From an uncultured Pirellulaceae bacterium (GTDB taxonomy: Bacteria > Planctomycetota > Planctomycetia > Pirellulales > Pirellulaceae), in assembly GCA_937941455.1 (NCBI GenBank), contig CALDHM010000035.1:1-48437 (forward strand): a DNA stretch of 48,437 bases, in the 5' to 3' direction. Of the stretch, positions 1-9,664 are shown one piece after another. Under the pieces are notes generated by a model. The model was not told the origin of the DNA, made no database searches, and was given only the letters and a program-made list of their open reading frames with translations. A program made the translations under genes and the position numbers. The stretch's first letter is position 1. Each line of letters begins with the position of its first letter.

Positions 1-201
1 TTTGTTCAGGGATGTTGGATTTTTTGAGGCATGGCTCTGGTGTTCAATGGATGTCTGACTCCGTAGTGAACGACGGCTTTTTGTGTATACTGAGTCTGCT
101 TGGTGAAACGGAGGCAGGCTCTGTGGGGACACAACCTTCCAAGGGATAGCCGAGTCGACGGTGCGTCAATGACGTGTTTTTGAGCGCATGCGTTTTTAGA
201 C
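1..201 (-). ncRNA. candidate bridge-RNA region of the IS110-family element
   Basis: This is the non-coding stretch just downstream of the transposase stop. In the IS1111 branch of the IS110 family the guide (bridge) RNA lies downstream of the transposase; in the IS110 branch it lies upstream. The protein here looks IS1111-like to me, so this flank is the more likely location. It has no ORF of note and several short complementary segments, but I did not derive a full secondary structure. The exact RNA ends and guide loops are not determined. Confidence 0.35.
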
Positions 202-1203
<1,002 letters not shown>

Positions 1204-1360
1204 TCATGCGACGGTACGGGTTTAAAATGAACACCTTGCGATCCTGCTGACCCACGGTTTTCAAGTACCAAGGACTATGCGATCTACAAGATGTTTGGAA
1301 GCATCAGTTTCCGGTTAATATCGTATACAAAAGTTCGTCTGAAACTTCTTTCACTAGATA

Positions 1361-2236
1361 CTAGGATTTCCGTCGTCGTCGTGCCAGGCTCAGCGACGCG
1401 GCCAATACCAATCCGAATAGCGAGCCCGGTTCCGGAATTGAAATAACTGCCCAAGTTCCGCCGGCATTCAAGCTGGTTACGAAGTCCATGTTTGGGTTAC
1501 CCGTTCCGATTTCAAACCCGTAGATGCGGCTATCGTCGAAGCTGGCCACCAATAAAGTCGATCCGGCATCATGCAGGCTCAGTCCTTGGGGATTATTGAT
1601 GCCGCTGGCGAACGTCCCCAGATAGTTGCCGTTGCTATCGAAATACTCGATCGAGTTGTTGTCACCGTCGACGACGTAAAGATTGTTCGAGTTGTCGAAG
1701 GCCAGGCCTCGGCCGGTGCCCGAAATGCTGGCGAAACTGCCCAGGTAATTCAAGTTGGAGTCATAGCGACTGATTTCTGTGCCGTCGGTAACGTACAACT
1801 CCCCGCCGGCAGTCAAAAGAATGTCCCAGCCACTTCCGTTAGTAGTGGAACCACTGGCCAGCGTATTGCCATTTGTATCGAATTTGACGATCTGAAAAGT
1901 TTCGATGGCATAGATTTCGTTGGTTGAGGGGTCGAACGCAATGCTTTGCAAACCCCCCATTCCCGACGAGAAAGAATTCAAGACATTACCAAAGTAATCG
2001 ATTTCGCTGATCATTCCGTTCGAATAGGAGGCGATCCACAACGTGTTGGCACTGCCCTTGACAATCTTCGCCGTCGATTCGGCTTCTGTGCCGTCATAAA
2101 GATAGCCATCGTTAGTACCATCCGGTAAATGCCGTGTTACTTCGTGGGTGTATTTACTGCCAGTAAAAATCTGGGCGTGCGTCGGCATCGACGCGAGTGC
2201 CAGAAACAAAGCGATGAAAAAAGTCGTGAGCCGCAT
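1361..2236 (-). CDS. secreted NHL-like beta-propeller protein with PEP-CTERM sorting signal
   Basis: 291 residues from ATG 2236. A longer reading frame reaches 2302, but only the inner start gives a clean signal peptide (MRLTTFFIALFLALASMPTHAQ). The body is made of repeats such as 'LAFDNSNNLYVVDGDNN', 'YFDSNGNYLGTFASG' and 'IAFDPSTNEIYAI', typical of NHL/SMP-30-like propeller blades. The last 27 residues (about 265-291) are a PEP-CTERM tail: a PEP motif (SIPEPGS), a hydrophobic helix and a basic RRRRKS end. Such tails are cut by exosortase and mark the protein for export and surface attachment or release. Ligand unknown. It stands alone, between the IS element and a long non-coding gap. Confidence 0.85.
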   Translation of the reverse strand: MRLTTFFIALFLALASMPTHAQIFTGSKYTHEVTRHLPDGTNDGYLYDGTEAESTAKIVKGSANTLWIASYSNGMISEIDYFGNVLNSFSSGMGGLQSIAFDPSTNEIYAIETFQIVKFDTNGNTLASGSTTNGSGWDILLTAGGELYVTDGTEISRYDSNLNYLGSFASISGTGRGLAFDNSNNLYVVDGDNNSIEYFDSNGNYLGTFASGINNPQGLSLHDAGSTLLVASFDDSRIYGFEIGTGNPNMDFVTSLNAGGTWAVISIPEPGSLFGLVLAASLSLARRRRKS

Positions 2237-2833
2237 GAAAGGTTCCGAGTAAGGATTTTGAGATTCAGGAACAGCTAGTTCCGCAATCGGATATCGATCC
2301 ATTAGCTTTCTACGGCTAAATCCAAATGATCTTGACTGCTAAAATTCGAAACAATGGCTATCGAAAATGCGATGGGTATAATCTATGCCACAAATTCAGA
2401 ATAGTCTAAAAGGGCAGAGGCGTGCCAGAGTCTGGTCTAGCATCCAGGGCTTCATGCAGGGGCCGACCGAGTTTAGTATTACATTCGGAAAAGGAATTTG
2501 GCCTGAGTTCAGCGAGCTGCGAAAAAATCGTTGGCTCTTGAAAATTCTCAGACGGTACTAGATCGACTTTCGTAATGCTCGACTGGTAATTCGTCGATTA
2601 TTTTGATGGCGAAAGTCGATTTGATCGTGACGATTTTAACGATGCATGCCGCATCGATCTGGGTTAAGAGAGGGCGTGACCGCTGCGGTCGAAAGTCCCG
2701 TCGCGGAGAAGTGTGGTCAGGACGGCTGAGTCGCAGGATCGAGCGAGAAGTGCGATCCGCCGCATTGCGGAATCGAGGCTGCCGCGAGACTTCGGGTTGG
2801 AGCCGAACCGCGTAGCTCGCCGCAGGCGATCGA

Positions 2834-2965
2834 TTGAGCTTTAATTTCCCACGCGTCATCGCAGCGGTCGTGGGCGTCGTCCTACTGGGCGCAGCACTGC
2901 ACATGAACATCGGCCCGTCTAACCTTATTCAACTTAAAAAGGCTGAGGTGCGATGGGCTTTTTAA
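2834..2965 (+). CDS. possible small membrane protein (43 aa), doubtful
   Basis: A TTG-started frame of 43 codons. The translation starts MSFNFPRVIAAVVGVVLLG and so has one good hydrophobic segment (about residues 7-22), followed by a polar, basic tail ending KKAEVRWAF. No Shine-Dalgarno site or homologue is recognised, and the last codons overlap a terminator-like hairpin. It may be a small membrane peptide, a gene remnant or chance. Confidence 0.2.
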   Translation: MSFNFPRVIAAVVGVVLLGAALHMNIGPSNLIQLKKAEVRWAF

Positions 2966-2966
2966 G
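2933..2966. terminator. hairpin with A- and T-rich arms, possible bidirectional terminator
   Basis: CTTAAAAAG at 2933-2941 is matched by CTTTTTAAG at 2958-2966, with extra GC pairs inside (GGCT/GGGC). The arms supply an A run on one side and a T run on the other, so it could stop transcription from either direction. Confidence 0.4.
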
Positions 2967-3096
2967 CGATCTGAGCGTGGGAAAATCGGATCGATGTTCT
3001 CATTGTCGATATTCCTTCGGCTCCTCCGGCAGGGCAATCAGTTGCCCGATCCCCATGCGGTGCGAGCATCGGGCAGGATCGAGGGTTTTGCTCTGT

Positions 3097-3117
3097 AAGC
3101 GATCGCAGCGATCGCTT
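3097..3117. repeat. perfect palindrome of two GCGATCGC octamers
   Basis: AAGCGATCGC, one A, then GCGATCGCTT: two 10-bp arms that are exact reverse complements around a single base. Each arm contains the octamer GCGATCGC. It lies 50 bp beyond the fusA stop and could form a hairpin in the fusA 3' region, though no T run follows. Confidence 0.6.
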
Positions 3118-3166
3118 CGGTTGGTCGACATTGCCAGACGCCGGAGACGACCAGAAAAAATAGGAA

Positions 3167-5257
3167 CTACTTCTTATTCTTTTCTTCTTCTTTGCGATCT
3201 GCGATGACTTGCTCTTGGATGTTGCCGGGAGTCCGGCGGTAGCCCTTGAGTTCCATCGAGAAAGTGCCCTGGCCTTGCGTCAGGCTGCGGAGGTCTGTGG
3301 CGTAACCGAAGGTTTCGCTCAGCGGGACTTCGCAAACGATGATCGTGGTTCCGTCGGCTTGCACGTCGGTCGATTCGATGATGCCGCGCCGCGCGGTAAT
3401 GTCCCCGACGATGCCGCCTTGGAATCGCTCCGGCGCCTCGATTTCAACGCGCATGACCGGTTCGAGAATGACCGGCTTGGTCTTCGGGAAAAACTCGCGG
3501 AACGTATCCTTGGCACAAATTTGGAAAGCCATTTCCGAGCTGTCGACATCGTGATATGAGCCGTCCTTGAGATGGCATTTCAAGTTAACAACCGGATATT
3601 TCGCCAGGGTACCTTGGTTGAGCATGCTCCGCATGCCTTTTTCGACAGCCGGGATGTATTGTTTGGGGATCCGTCCGCTAACGATGGATTCCTCGAATTG
3701 GAATTGCTCCGAATTCTCCTCACCGAGCGGTTCGAGCGTACCCACGATATGCGCGTACTGCCCCGAGCCGCCGGTTTGCTTTTTGTGCTTGTAGTTGAAT
3801 TCGACCGGTTGGGTGGGCATCTCGCGGTAGCTGACCTTGGGAGCCCCCACTTCTACCTCGATGTTGTACTCGCGGCGGATTCGCTCGACGTAGATTTCCA
3901 GGTGCAATTCGCCCATGCCGGCCATGATGGTTTCGCCCGTCTCTTCGTCGGTGGAGACTTGGAAGGTGGGGTCTTCCTTGCGGAAACGTTGCAGCGCCTT
4001 GCCCAACTTGTCGCTGCTGGATCGTTCCTTGGGCATGATGGCCATTTTGATAACGGCCTCTGGGATGAACATGTTTTCCAGCGAGCACATTTTCGGCTCG
4101 GCGGCATAGGTATCCCCGGATGCACAATCGACGCCCATGATGGCAATGATGTCGCCCGCTGCGGCGGAATCGATTTCTTCGCGCTTATCGGCGTGCATCC
4201 GCACGATCCGGCTGAAACGTTCCTTGCGTTGCGTACGTTGGTTGACGTACATTTCGCCTTTTTGGATGGTCCCTTGATAGATCCGCATGTAGGTCAATTG
4301 ACCATAAGGATCTTCGACGATTTTGAACGCCATGCCCACGAAAGGTTTGCTGGGGTCAGCGCTGAGAGGATAAGGTTTGGATTGATCTTCGTAGTCCTTC
4401 GCCTTGATTTCGCGATCTAGCGGCGACGGCAAATACCGAGAGACGGCGTTCAGCAGCAATTGGACGCCTTTGTTCTTGAAGGCACTCCCGACAAACACCG
4501 GCGTGAAGCCTTGGTTTTGGCAGGCATTTTTCACCACATGGTGGATCAGTTCAATGGGGATGGGTTCCTCGCTGAGCAACAGTTCCATCATCTGATCGTT
4601 GTACATCGCGAGGGCTTCGAGCATTTCCTGGCGAGCAGCTTTGGCCTCATCCAGCATGTGTGCTGGAATCTCTTCGTAGCGAACATGTTCGCCCTTGGCA
4701 CCGTCGAAATAGACCGCCTTCATGTCCACCAGGTCGATCACGGCCTCGAAGGTTTCTCCCGCGCCGATCGGCAACTGCATCAAAACCGCGTCGGCACCGA
4801 GTTTGGTCCGCATTTGTGCAACGACGCGTCGGGCATCGGCTCCCGTCCGGTCCATCTTGTTAATGAACGCCAGGCGGGGCACATTGTAGCGTTTCATTTG
4901 CCGGTCGACCGTCAACGATTGTGCCTGCACGCCACCGACAGCGCAGAGAACCAAGATCGCGCCGTCCAAAACCCGGAGGCTACGTTCGACCTCAACGGTG
5001 AAGTCGACGTGGCCAGGGGTGTCGATCAAGTTGATCTTGTTGTCAAGCCACTGGACTGTTGTCGCAGCGCTAGTGATCGTGATCCCGCGCTCCTTCTCCA
5101 GTTCCATGTGGTCCATGGTTGCACCATCGCCCCCTCCTTTGACTTCTTCGATCTTGTGGATTCGGCCGGTGTAATACAGAATCCGCTCACTGAGGGTCGT
5201 CTTCCCGGAGTCGATGTGTGCGGAAATGCCAATGTTTCTAATCTTATCCAACGTCAT
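3167..5257 (-). CDS. fusA: elongation factor G, spd/mitochondrial EFG1 type
   Basis: 696 residues, full length. It is the translocase GTPase of protein synthesis, moving tRNAs and mRNA through the ribosome. G1 is AHIDSGKT (13-20), G3 DTPGH (79-83) and G4 NKMD (133-136), followed by domains II-V; the end is a short charged KEEEKNKK tail. The N-terminal IRNIGISAHIDSGKTTLSER block and the GGGDGATMDHMELEKERGIT switch region read like mitochondrial EFG1 and the spd-EFG1 branch found in spirochaetes, planctomycetes and deltaproteobacteria, rather than the usual bacterial AHIDAGKTTTTER form. No rpsL, rpsG or tuf is adjacent, so it is outside the str operon. A second EF-G elsewhere in the genome is likely (inference). 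A GGTGGA sits 5 bp before the start. Confidence 0.97.
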   Translation of the reverse strand: MTLDKIRNIGISAHIDSGKTTLSERILYYTGRIHKIEEVKGGGDGATMDHMELEKERGITITSAATTVQWLDNKINLIDTPGHVDFTVEVERSLRVLDGAILVLCAVGGVQAQSLTVDRQMKRYNVPRLAFINKMDRTGADARRVVAQMRTKLGADAVLMQLPIGAGETFEAVIDLVDMKAVYFDGAKGEHVRYEEIPAHMLDEAKAARQEMLEALAMYNDQMMELLLSEEPIPIELIHHVVKNACQNQGFTPVFVGSAFKNKGVQLLLNAVSRYLPSPLDREIKAKDYEDQSKPYPLSADPSKPFVGMAFKIVEDPYGQLTYMRIYQGTIQKGEMYVNQRTQRKERFSRIVRMHADKREEIDSAAAGDIIAIMGVDCASGDTYAAEPKMCSLENMFIPEAVIKMAIMPKERSSSDKLGKALQRFRKEDPTFQVSTDEETGETIMAGMGELHLEIYVERIRREYNIEVEVGAPKVSYREMPTQPVEFNYKHKKQTGGSGQYAHIVGTLEPLGEENSEQFQFEESIVSGRIPKQYIPAVEKGMRSMLNQGTLAKYPVVNLKCHLKDGSYHDVDSSEMAFQICAKDTFREFFPKTKPVILEPVMRVEIEAPERFQGGIVGDITARRGIIESTDVQADGTTIIVCEVPLSETFGYATDLRSLTQGQGTFSMELKGYRRTPGNIQEQVIADRKEEEKNKK

Positions 5258-5448
5258 GAATCCACCGTGAAACCAAAAAACTCGAAGGCACTGTTTCGAT
5301 TCGTATCGTCAACCTGTAAGCCGACCGCTTTTCCTGCTTTGGAACCGGCCAGAAGCGAGGCGAAGACGTCCCTGCCGCCCGGGCCTTTCCGACAAGACAG
5401 CCGATCGCCGGTCTGGTTCGGAATCCCGGGGACGCTATGACCGGGGGT

Positions 5449-5494
5449 GCGATCCGGGAGAAACTGTACTATGGGCGCGATCCGGGCGAAACTG
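5449..5494. repeat. two 18-bp direct repeats upstream of fusA
   Basis: GCGATCCGGGAGAAACTG at 5449-5466 and GCGATCCGGGCGAAACTG at 5477-5494 differ at one base and are 28 bp apart start to start. They lie about 190-240 bp upstream of the fusA start, with no gene in between, so they could be operator-like sites or a decaying tandem repeat. The wider gap 5258-5723 holds nothing else I can identify. Confidence 0.6.
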
Positions 5495-5723
5495 AGAATA
5501 CGCACATAAATCTAATGGAAACGGCTAAAGAGCGAAAGGGTGATTGGTCACCCAGCCGCACTGCGACGGCAGCGGCACAGTAACCGTAGATACCGCTCCA
5601 CCACTAGCCCATTAAAGGTAATAACCGCCCCCTAACCTCGGCAGCCGCCAGACCGCGCTAATTTGACTCGCAAGGCCGAGAATGTGTAAACTTCGTGAAG
5701 ATCAACGGAGCAGCAAGATTCCT

Positions 5724-6392
5724 ATGTTGACACCATTGAAACAGTGCTTCTCGCCATGTGGTACCGAACGAGTGCACCGGCGACGGCCTTTCTTTAACTT
5801 TTGGCTCGTGAGCGCGGCGATCTTGGATTGCCTGTCGCCTTCGCTGCGGGTGGCAGCCGACGAGATACCACCGAATTTTGCTGAGAAAACGGTTACCGTT
5901 GAAATTCGCGATGACGAAATACATGTCGAATTCCGAGTCGGAGTTTCTCTGCGCGACATGCAAACGATCTGCGAGAGAGCCAAGTTGTCCGTAGACCAGG
6001 AACAACCGTCGGAATTGATGCGGCAATTCAGCCAATTGATCGCGCCTGAGGTGACTCGGCAACTGACGGTCGAAATCGACGGCACGAAAATCGAATTGCA
6101 ATCCCCGCAGGTCACACCGGGACGCATCCATCACGTTTCCACGACGTTGGAGTTTAGCATTCCGTTCAAGCCGTCCAATGAAGTGACCACCTTAAAAGTA
6201 GTCGATCACTCGTTTACCGAACTTGGAGGGGCGATTCGCCTGGCCTGCAAAACCCGCGGCGAAGCCATGCTGCGGCGCTGCAACGTACCGGTGGCCATCG
6301 TCAGAGCCAAACGTTTCGACTATTCGTCGAGCCTCCCGGCCGAGCGAGAGGCGGCCTCCACGATCGAGGCCCAGATCTTGATTTCAGATTGA
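5724..6392 (+). CDS. hypothetical exported protein
   Basis: 222 residues from ATG 5724; the frame stays open back to another ATG at 5682 (236 residues). The first 45 residues contain a hydrophobic stretch (FFNFWLVSAAILDCLS) followed by a VAADE cut-like site, so a signal peptide or anchor is likely even though the basic leader is long. The rest is soluble, mixed alpha/beta with charged strands (VTVEIRDDEIHVEFRVG, RQLTVEIDGTKIELQ). I do not recognise the family. It precedes the FHA-GAF-phosphatase gene by about 100 bp on the same strand, but no functional link can be read from the sequence. Confidence 0.65.
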   Translation: MLTPLKQCFSPCGTERVHRRRPFFNFWLVSAAILDCLSPSLRVAADEIPPNFAEKTVTVEIRDDEIHVEFRVGVSLRDMQTICERAKLSVDQEQPSELMRQFSQLIAPEVTRQLTVEIDGTKIELQSPQVTPGRIHHVSTTLEFSIPFKPSNEVTTLKVVDHSFTELGGAIRLACKTRGEAMLRRCNVPVAIVRAKRFDYSSSLPAEREAASTIEAQILISD

Positions 6393-6489
6393 CCTGTATC
6401 GAAAATCATGTCATCCAAATCAAGCCGCGGAATGATTGTGCCGCGATTGCTTGTCCATGACTTTTTTTAGCTGACCGCGCACGATACCC

Positions 6490-8217
6490 ATGGCCTATCT
6501 CATCGTCGAAGAAGAAGGGTTCGTGAAATGCCGCTACCCGCTCGAAAAAGACTCGACCATCATTGGTCGTCACCCCGATTGCGACATCGTGATCGACGAC
6601 AATTCCGTTAGCCGACGGCATGCTAAAATTCGCCGTCGCGGCAATCAGTATTTCATCGAGGACCTTAACAGTCGCAACGGGACCTTGGTCAATCGTGAAG
6701 TCGTGCAAAAGGAAACATTGCTATTCGAAAACTCGGAAATCGAGATTTGCGAGAACATTTTCCAGTTCGTTACCGACTTGAGCTCGGTGGTCGTCAAGGC
6801 CCGTCCGACGGCCCGCGATTCGACGAGTCTAAAATCGGGAAACCGTCGGCCGGGATTCGCTCTGGATGATCTACCCAATCACAAAAGTTCCATCATCAGC
6901 TCGATGGAGATCGTCCCACGCCGCGGCGACTCAAGCGTCGGGACGAAATCTCAATCAGGGTACACATCGAATCTCGAAAAAAAACTCGGCGCCCTGATCA
7001 CGGTGACTCAGTCCCTCCAGGACGCCGAAAACTCCGATGAAATCATGCGGCGAGTACTCGATAGCTTGTTCGAGCTGTTTATCGAGGCTGACCGCGGCTT
7101 TGTCGCCATGCGTGACGAGCGGGGCGAGATCGTCCCGTTTGCCATGAAGACCCGCCATGCTCAAGACACCGAGCGGGTACGGATCAGCCGGACGGTGATC
7201 CAACAAGTGCTCGATTCGCACCAGGCGATCCTCAGCCAAGATGCTGCGGCGGACCAGCGATTCGAGCTGAGCCAAAGCATGGCCGATTTCCGCATCCGTT
7301 CGCTGATGTGCGCTCCGCTCATCAACTCTCAGGGGGTCGCCATCGGTGCCATCCAGCTCGATACACTCCGCTCGGCGATCGCTTTCAACGAAAACGACCT
7401 GGAGGTCTTGGTGACGGCCGCCATGCAGGCCAGCCTCGCCCTGCAGAATGCGGAACTGCACGAGCGACTACTCCGTGCCAAAAAGTTGGACGACGATCTC
7501 AAATTGGCCAACGCCGTTCAAATGCGGTTTCTGCCCCAACGGCATCCGGAATACGAGGGCTACGCTTTCTACTCCTATTACAGCCCGATGGTGCAAGTCG
7601 GCGGGGATTATTATGACTTCATTCCGCTGGATGAGCGGCGGATGGCGATCATTGTGGCGGATGTCGTGGGGCACGGAATCGCGGCGGCGATGTTGATGGC
7701 GAAGATCTCTGCTGAGGCCCGTTACACGTTTGCGCTCCACCAAGATCCGATCAAGGCGGTCCAGCAAATGAATCGGAATTTATCCGACATGCATTTGGAT
7801 AAATTCGTGACGCTCATCGCCGGCGTTTTGGATTTTCACGAGCACCTCATTACTCTCGTCAATGCTGGGCATATGCGGCCGATCTACGTTCCGTCTGGTC
7901 GCAAAAAGCCCTACGAGATCCAAATCACGGGAACGGGATTGCCTCTGGGAATTTTCGATGATGTCGCGTACGGCTCGGAGCGGATCGAGTTGAAACCGGG
8001 AGACTCGTTGGTCTTGTACACCGATGGGGTCAATGAATGCATGAATGATGCCGGGGAGCAACTGGGGGTCGCGAACTTGATTGACGAGTTGCATGAATCT
8101 CAAGCCAAGGGGGCGGCCGCGGTGGGAAAGGTCATTTCGCAGACGGTCCAACGGCATCGCGGCAATCATGAGCAAATCGACGATATCTGTTTCGTCGTCA
8201 TTGGCCGCGAGCTGTAG
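6490..8217 (+). CDS. FHA-GAF-SpoIIE (RsbU-type) PP2C serine phosphatase
   Basis: 575 residues, three domains. An FHA phosphothreonine-binding domain is at about 23-75 (IIGRHPDCDIVIDDNSVSRR, then DLNSRNGTLVN). A GAF sensor domain is at about 165-320 (FVAMRDERGEIVPFA, SLMCAPLINSQGVAIGAIQL). A SpoIIE/RsbU-type phosphatase domain runs from about 340 to 573, with metal-binding aspartates in GGDYYD (371-376) and VADVVGHG (389-396) and in VLYTDGVNE near the end. No membrane segment, so it is cytoplasmic. Such proteins dephosphorylate anti-sigma-factor antagonists or other phosphoproteins; here the FHA domain suggests input from Ser/Thr kinases. No anti-sigma factor, antagonist or kinase gene is nearby, so its partner is unknown. 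Confidence 0.93.
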   Translation: MAYLIVEEEGFVKCRYPLEKDSTIIGRHPDCDIVIDDNSVSRRHAKIRRRGNQYFIEDLNSRNGTLVNREVVQKETLLFENSEIEICENIFQFVTDLSSVVVKARPTARDSTSLKSGNRRPGFALDDLPNHKSSIISSMEIVPRRGDSSVGTKSQSGYTSNLEKKLGALITVTQSLQDAENSDEIMRRVLDSLFELFIEADRGFVAMRDERGEIVPFAMKTRHAQDTERVRISRTVIQQVLDSHQAILSQDAAADQRFELSQSMADFRIRSLMCAPLINSQGVAIGAIQLDTLRSAIAFNENDLEVLVTAAMQASLALQNAELHERLLRAKKLDDDLKLANAVQMRFLPQRHPEYEGYAFYSYYSPMVQVGGDYYDFIPLDERRMAIIVADVVGHGIAAAMLMAKISAEARYTFALHQDPIKAVQQMNRNLSDMHLDKFVTLIAGVLDFHEHLITLVNAGHMRPIYVPSGRKKPYEIQITGTGLPLGIFDDVAYGSERIELKPGDSLVLYTDGVNECMNDAGEQLGVANLIDELHESQAKGAAAVGKVISQTVQRHRGNHEQIDDICFVVIGREL

Positions 8218-8779
8218 CTGCAGGTTTGATAAAACAACTGCCAAGGTCCGCGAGTTGTCGAAGACGCTAGGAAATGCGCCCCCCGCTCCCGGCAGAACCA
8301 CCATCGCTACCTCGACGGTGGGGGCTCCATGGTCGCCTACGCTGCAGAACCACCAACTCGAACCTTCCAGTGGGACGGTCGCGGCCCTAGCCGCGGGGAG
8401 GGGCTGCCGCTGTGGAAAGGGGCTTCCGTGTTGTCGCGTGACAAAGCAGCGGAAGATTGCGTGCTAGCGGGTTCGTTCGGCGTTGACCTGTCCAATTGGT
8501 CTTCATAAAACAAGGTCGATCGTTGCCAAAGATGTGTCGGCTAAGCCGGCCCACGGGATCGGCTTGGCCTGTCGCGGTTGCAATCGGTCGCGTATTCCGA
8601 TCCGTCGGTCCTCAGCTCGGTCCAGCGAACCAACAACCAAAACGAGCTAACGAGAATTTTCTGGCATAGAGCCTATCCCAAAACTGAAAGCACCCGTAGC
8701 CCGACGCGTACGCGAAGGCTGGTTTTGGGATAGGCTCTTAGCCTTGCGATGAGCCTTCCCGAAAGGATGGAATGAACTG
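8218..8779. other. non-coding gap
   Basis: 560 bp between the phosphatase and the glycosyltransferase pair. No credible gene. It ends with the inverted-repeat element at 8668-8738. Confidence 0.6.
8668..8738. repeat. inverted-repeat element, 17-bp perfect arms
   Basis: AGAGCCTATCCCAAAAC (8668-8684) is repeated as its exact reverse complement at 8722-8738, enclosing 37 bp that contain CCCGTAGCCCGACGCGTACG. The inner core matches sequences near 16611-16640 and, inverted, near 44306-44331; the 44283 copy also starts with AGAGCCTGTCC. This looks like a small dispersed repeat (MITE- or REP-like) of this genome, carried between genes. Confidence 0.75.
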
Positions 8780-9664
8780 ATGAAAATCCAGTCCCAACCC
8801 ACCTACGTCTGCATTTTGCCCTATTTTTGCGAGGCAGAGGTCGCTCGCTACCTCAAGACGGCGCATTGGCTGGAAAAAAACAGCACGGAGCGACTTCCCT
8901 GCCATTTCCTGTTGGCCGCTAGTCCCCGCACGCCGCTCAATCGGAAGCTTGAGGCCGCTTACCAGCGTCTGGGAGTGGTGCACCACCTGCAATGTCCGAC
9001 GCAGGTATTCGGCTACCCGCAAGGGCCGACCGCCATGTTTTGGGACGCGATGGACTATATCGCTGAAAATTTTCCTGGGCCGGGATTCAGTTTGTGGTTC
9101 GAGTCCGACATGGCAATCACCAAGTCGGATTGGTTGAGCCGTCTCGCCGCGGAATGGCACGAGGGGGGGGTAGACCCGATTCTGATGGGCTGCTTTGTAC
9201 CCGAAACCTATAAATTCCGCTGGCTGCGGCAACGGAAAAAGGTCTTGGACGCGCACATCAACGGCGGGGCCTGTTACGCCTTGGATTTCGCGCAGCGATT
9301 GCCCGCCGAGGCTCGCGAAGGGGTCTTCGACATGGCGGTTTACAACTTCGCTCGCGAAGCAGGCGTGGTCAAGGAAAGTCGCCAAATCGCTTTCTCAACG
9401 GTTTCGCGAGTGCGCCGGGATTTGGTTTCCGATCGCACCTGCATTCTCCATGGTTTCATGCAAGACAAAGATCGCTTCATCGATCTCTGCACCGCACCGA
9501 TCACCGAACGAGAACGACGGCGACGCACGTGGAATCTTGTTTGCGATCAGGTCGAATTAATGCGGCGGCAGGTCCGTGTCTGCTTCTACCGCCGCGGTCG
9601 AGCAGCGGTTTTGGAAAGTGTTTTGTTGGCTCAAGATCGCTGGGCCCGTCGCAAATCGGCGTGA
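8780..9664 (+). CDS. putative glycosyltransferase (GT-A-like), family not certain
   Basis: 294 residues. The start is a plausible nucleotide-sugar-binding strand (TYVCILPYFCEAEVARYLKT), and a central LWFESDMAITKSDWLSRLA block (about residues 108-126) resembles the DxD-containing strand of GT-A transferases. GGACYALDFAQRLP (about 160) fits the part that positions the acceptor. No signal peptide or membrane helix, so it acts in the cytoplasm. AAGGATGG lies ahead of the ATG. Its TGA overlaps the ATG of the next glycosyltransferase by one base, so the two are translated together and probably work on the same surface glycan. Sugar and acceptor are unknown. Alternative: a non-catalytic GT-like protein. 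Confidence 0.6.
   Translation: MKIQSQPTYVCILPYFCEAEVARYLKTAHWLEKNSTERLPCHFLLAASPRTPLNRKLEAAYQRLGVVHHLQCPTQVFGYPQGPTAMFWDAMDYIAENFPGPGFSLWFESDMAITKSDWLSRLAAEWHEGGVDPILMGCFVPETYKFRWLRQRKKVLDAHINGGACYALDFAQRLPAEAREGVFDMAVYNFAREAGVVKESRQIAFSTVSRVRRDLVSDRTCILHGFMQDKDRFIDLCTAPITERERRRRTWNLVCDQVELMRRQVRVCFYRRGRAAVLESVLLAQDRWARRKSA

Larger units (their letters stand above)
2237..3166. other. long non-coding gap with hairpins
   Basis: About 930 bp between the propeller gene and the end of fusA. No convincing full-size gene is present. It contains an 11-bp inverted repeat (ATCGACTTTCG at 2562-2572 with its complement at 2610-2620), a possible 43-codon ORF at 2834-2965, a terminator-like hairpin at 2933-2966 and a near-perfect palindrome at 3097-3117. 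Confidence 0.5.

Noticed and set aside
2548-2910. 120-aa minus-strand frame in the gap after the propeller gene
   Set aside because: Arg/Ser-rich, no motif, no start signal; overlaps hairpins and looks like noise of GC-rich non-coding DNA.
2953-3207. 84-aa plus-strand frame overlapping the end of fusA
   Set aside because: Composition is unlike a protein and it runs into fusA in antisense.
3572-4420. 282-aa frame antisense to fusA
   Set aside because: A shadow of the strongly coding fusA sequence; no independent support.
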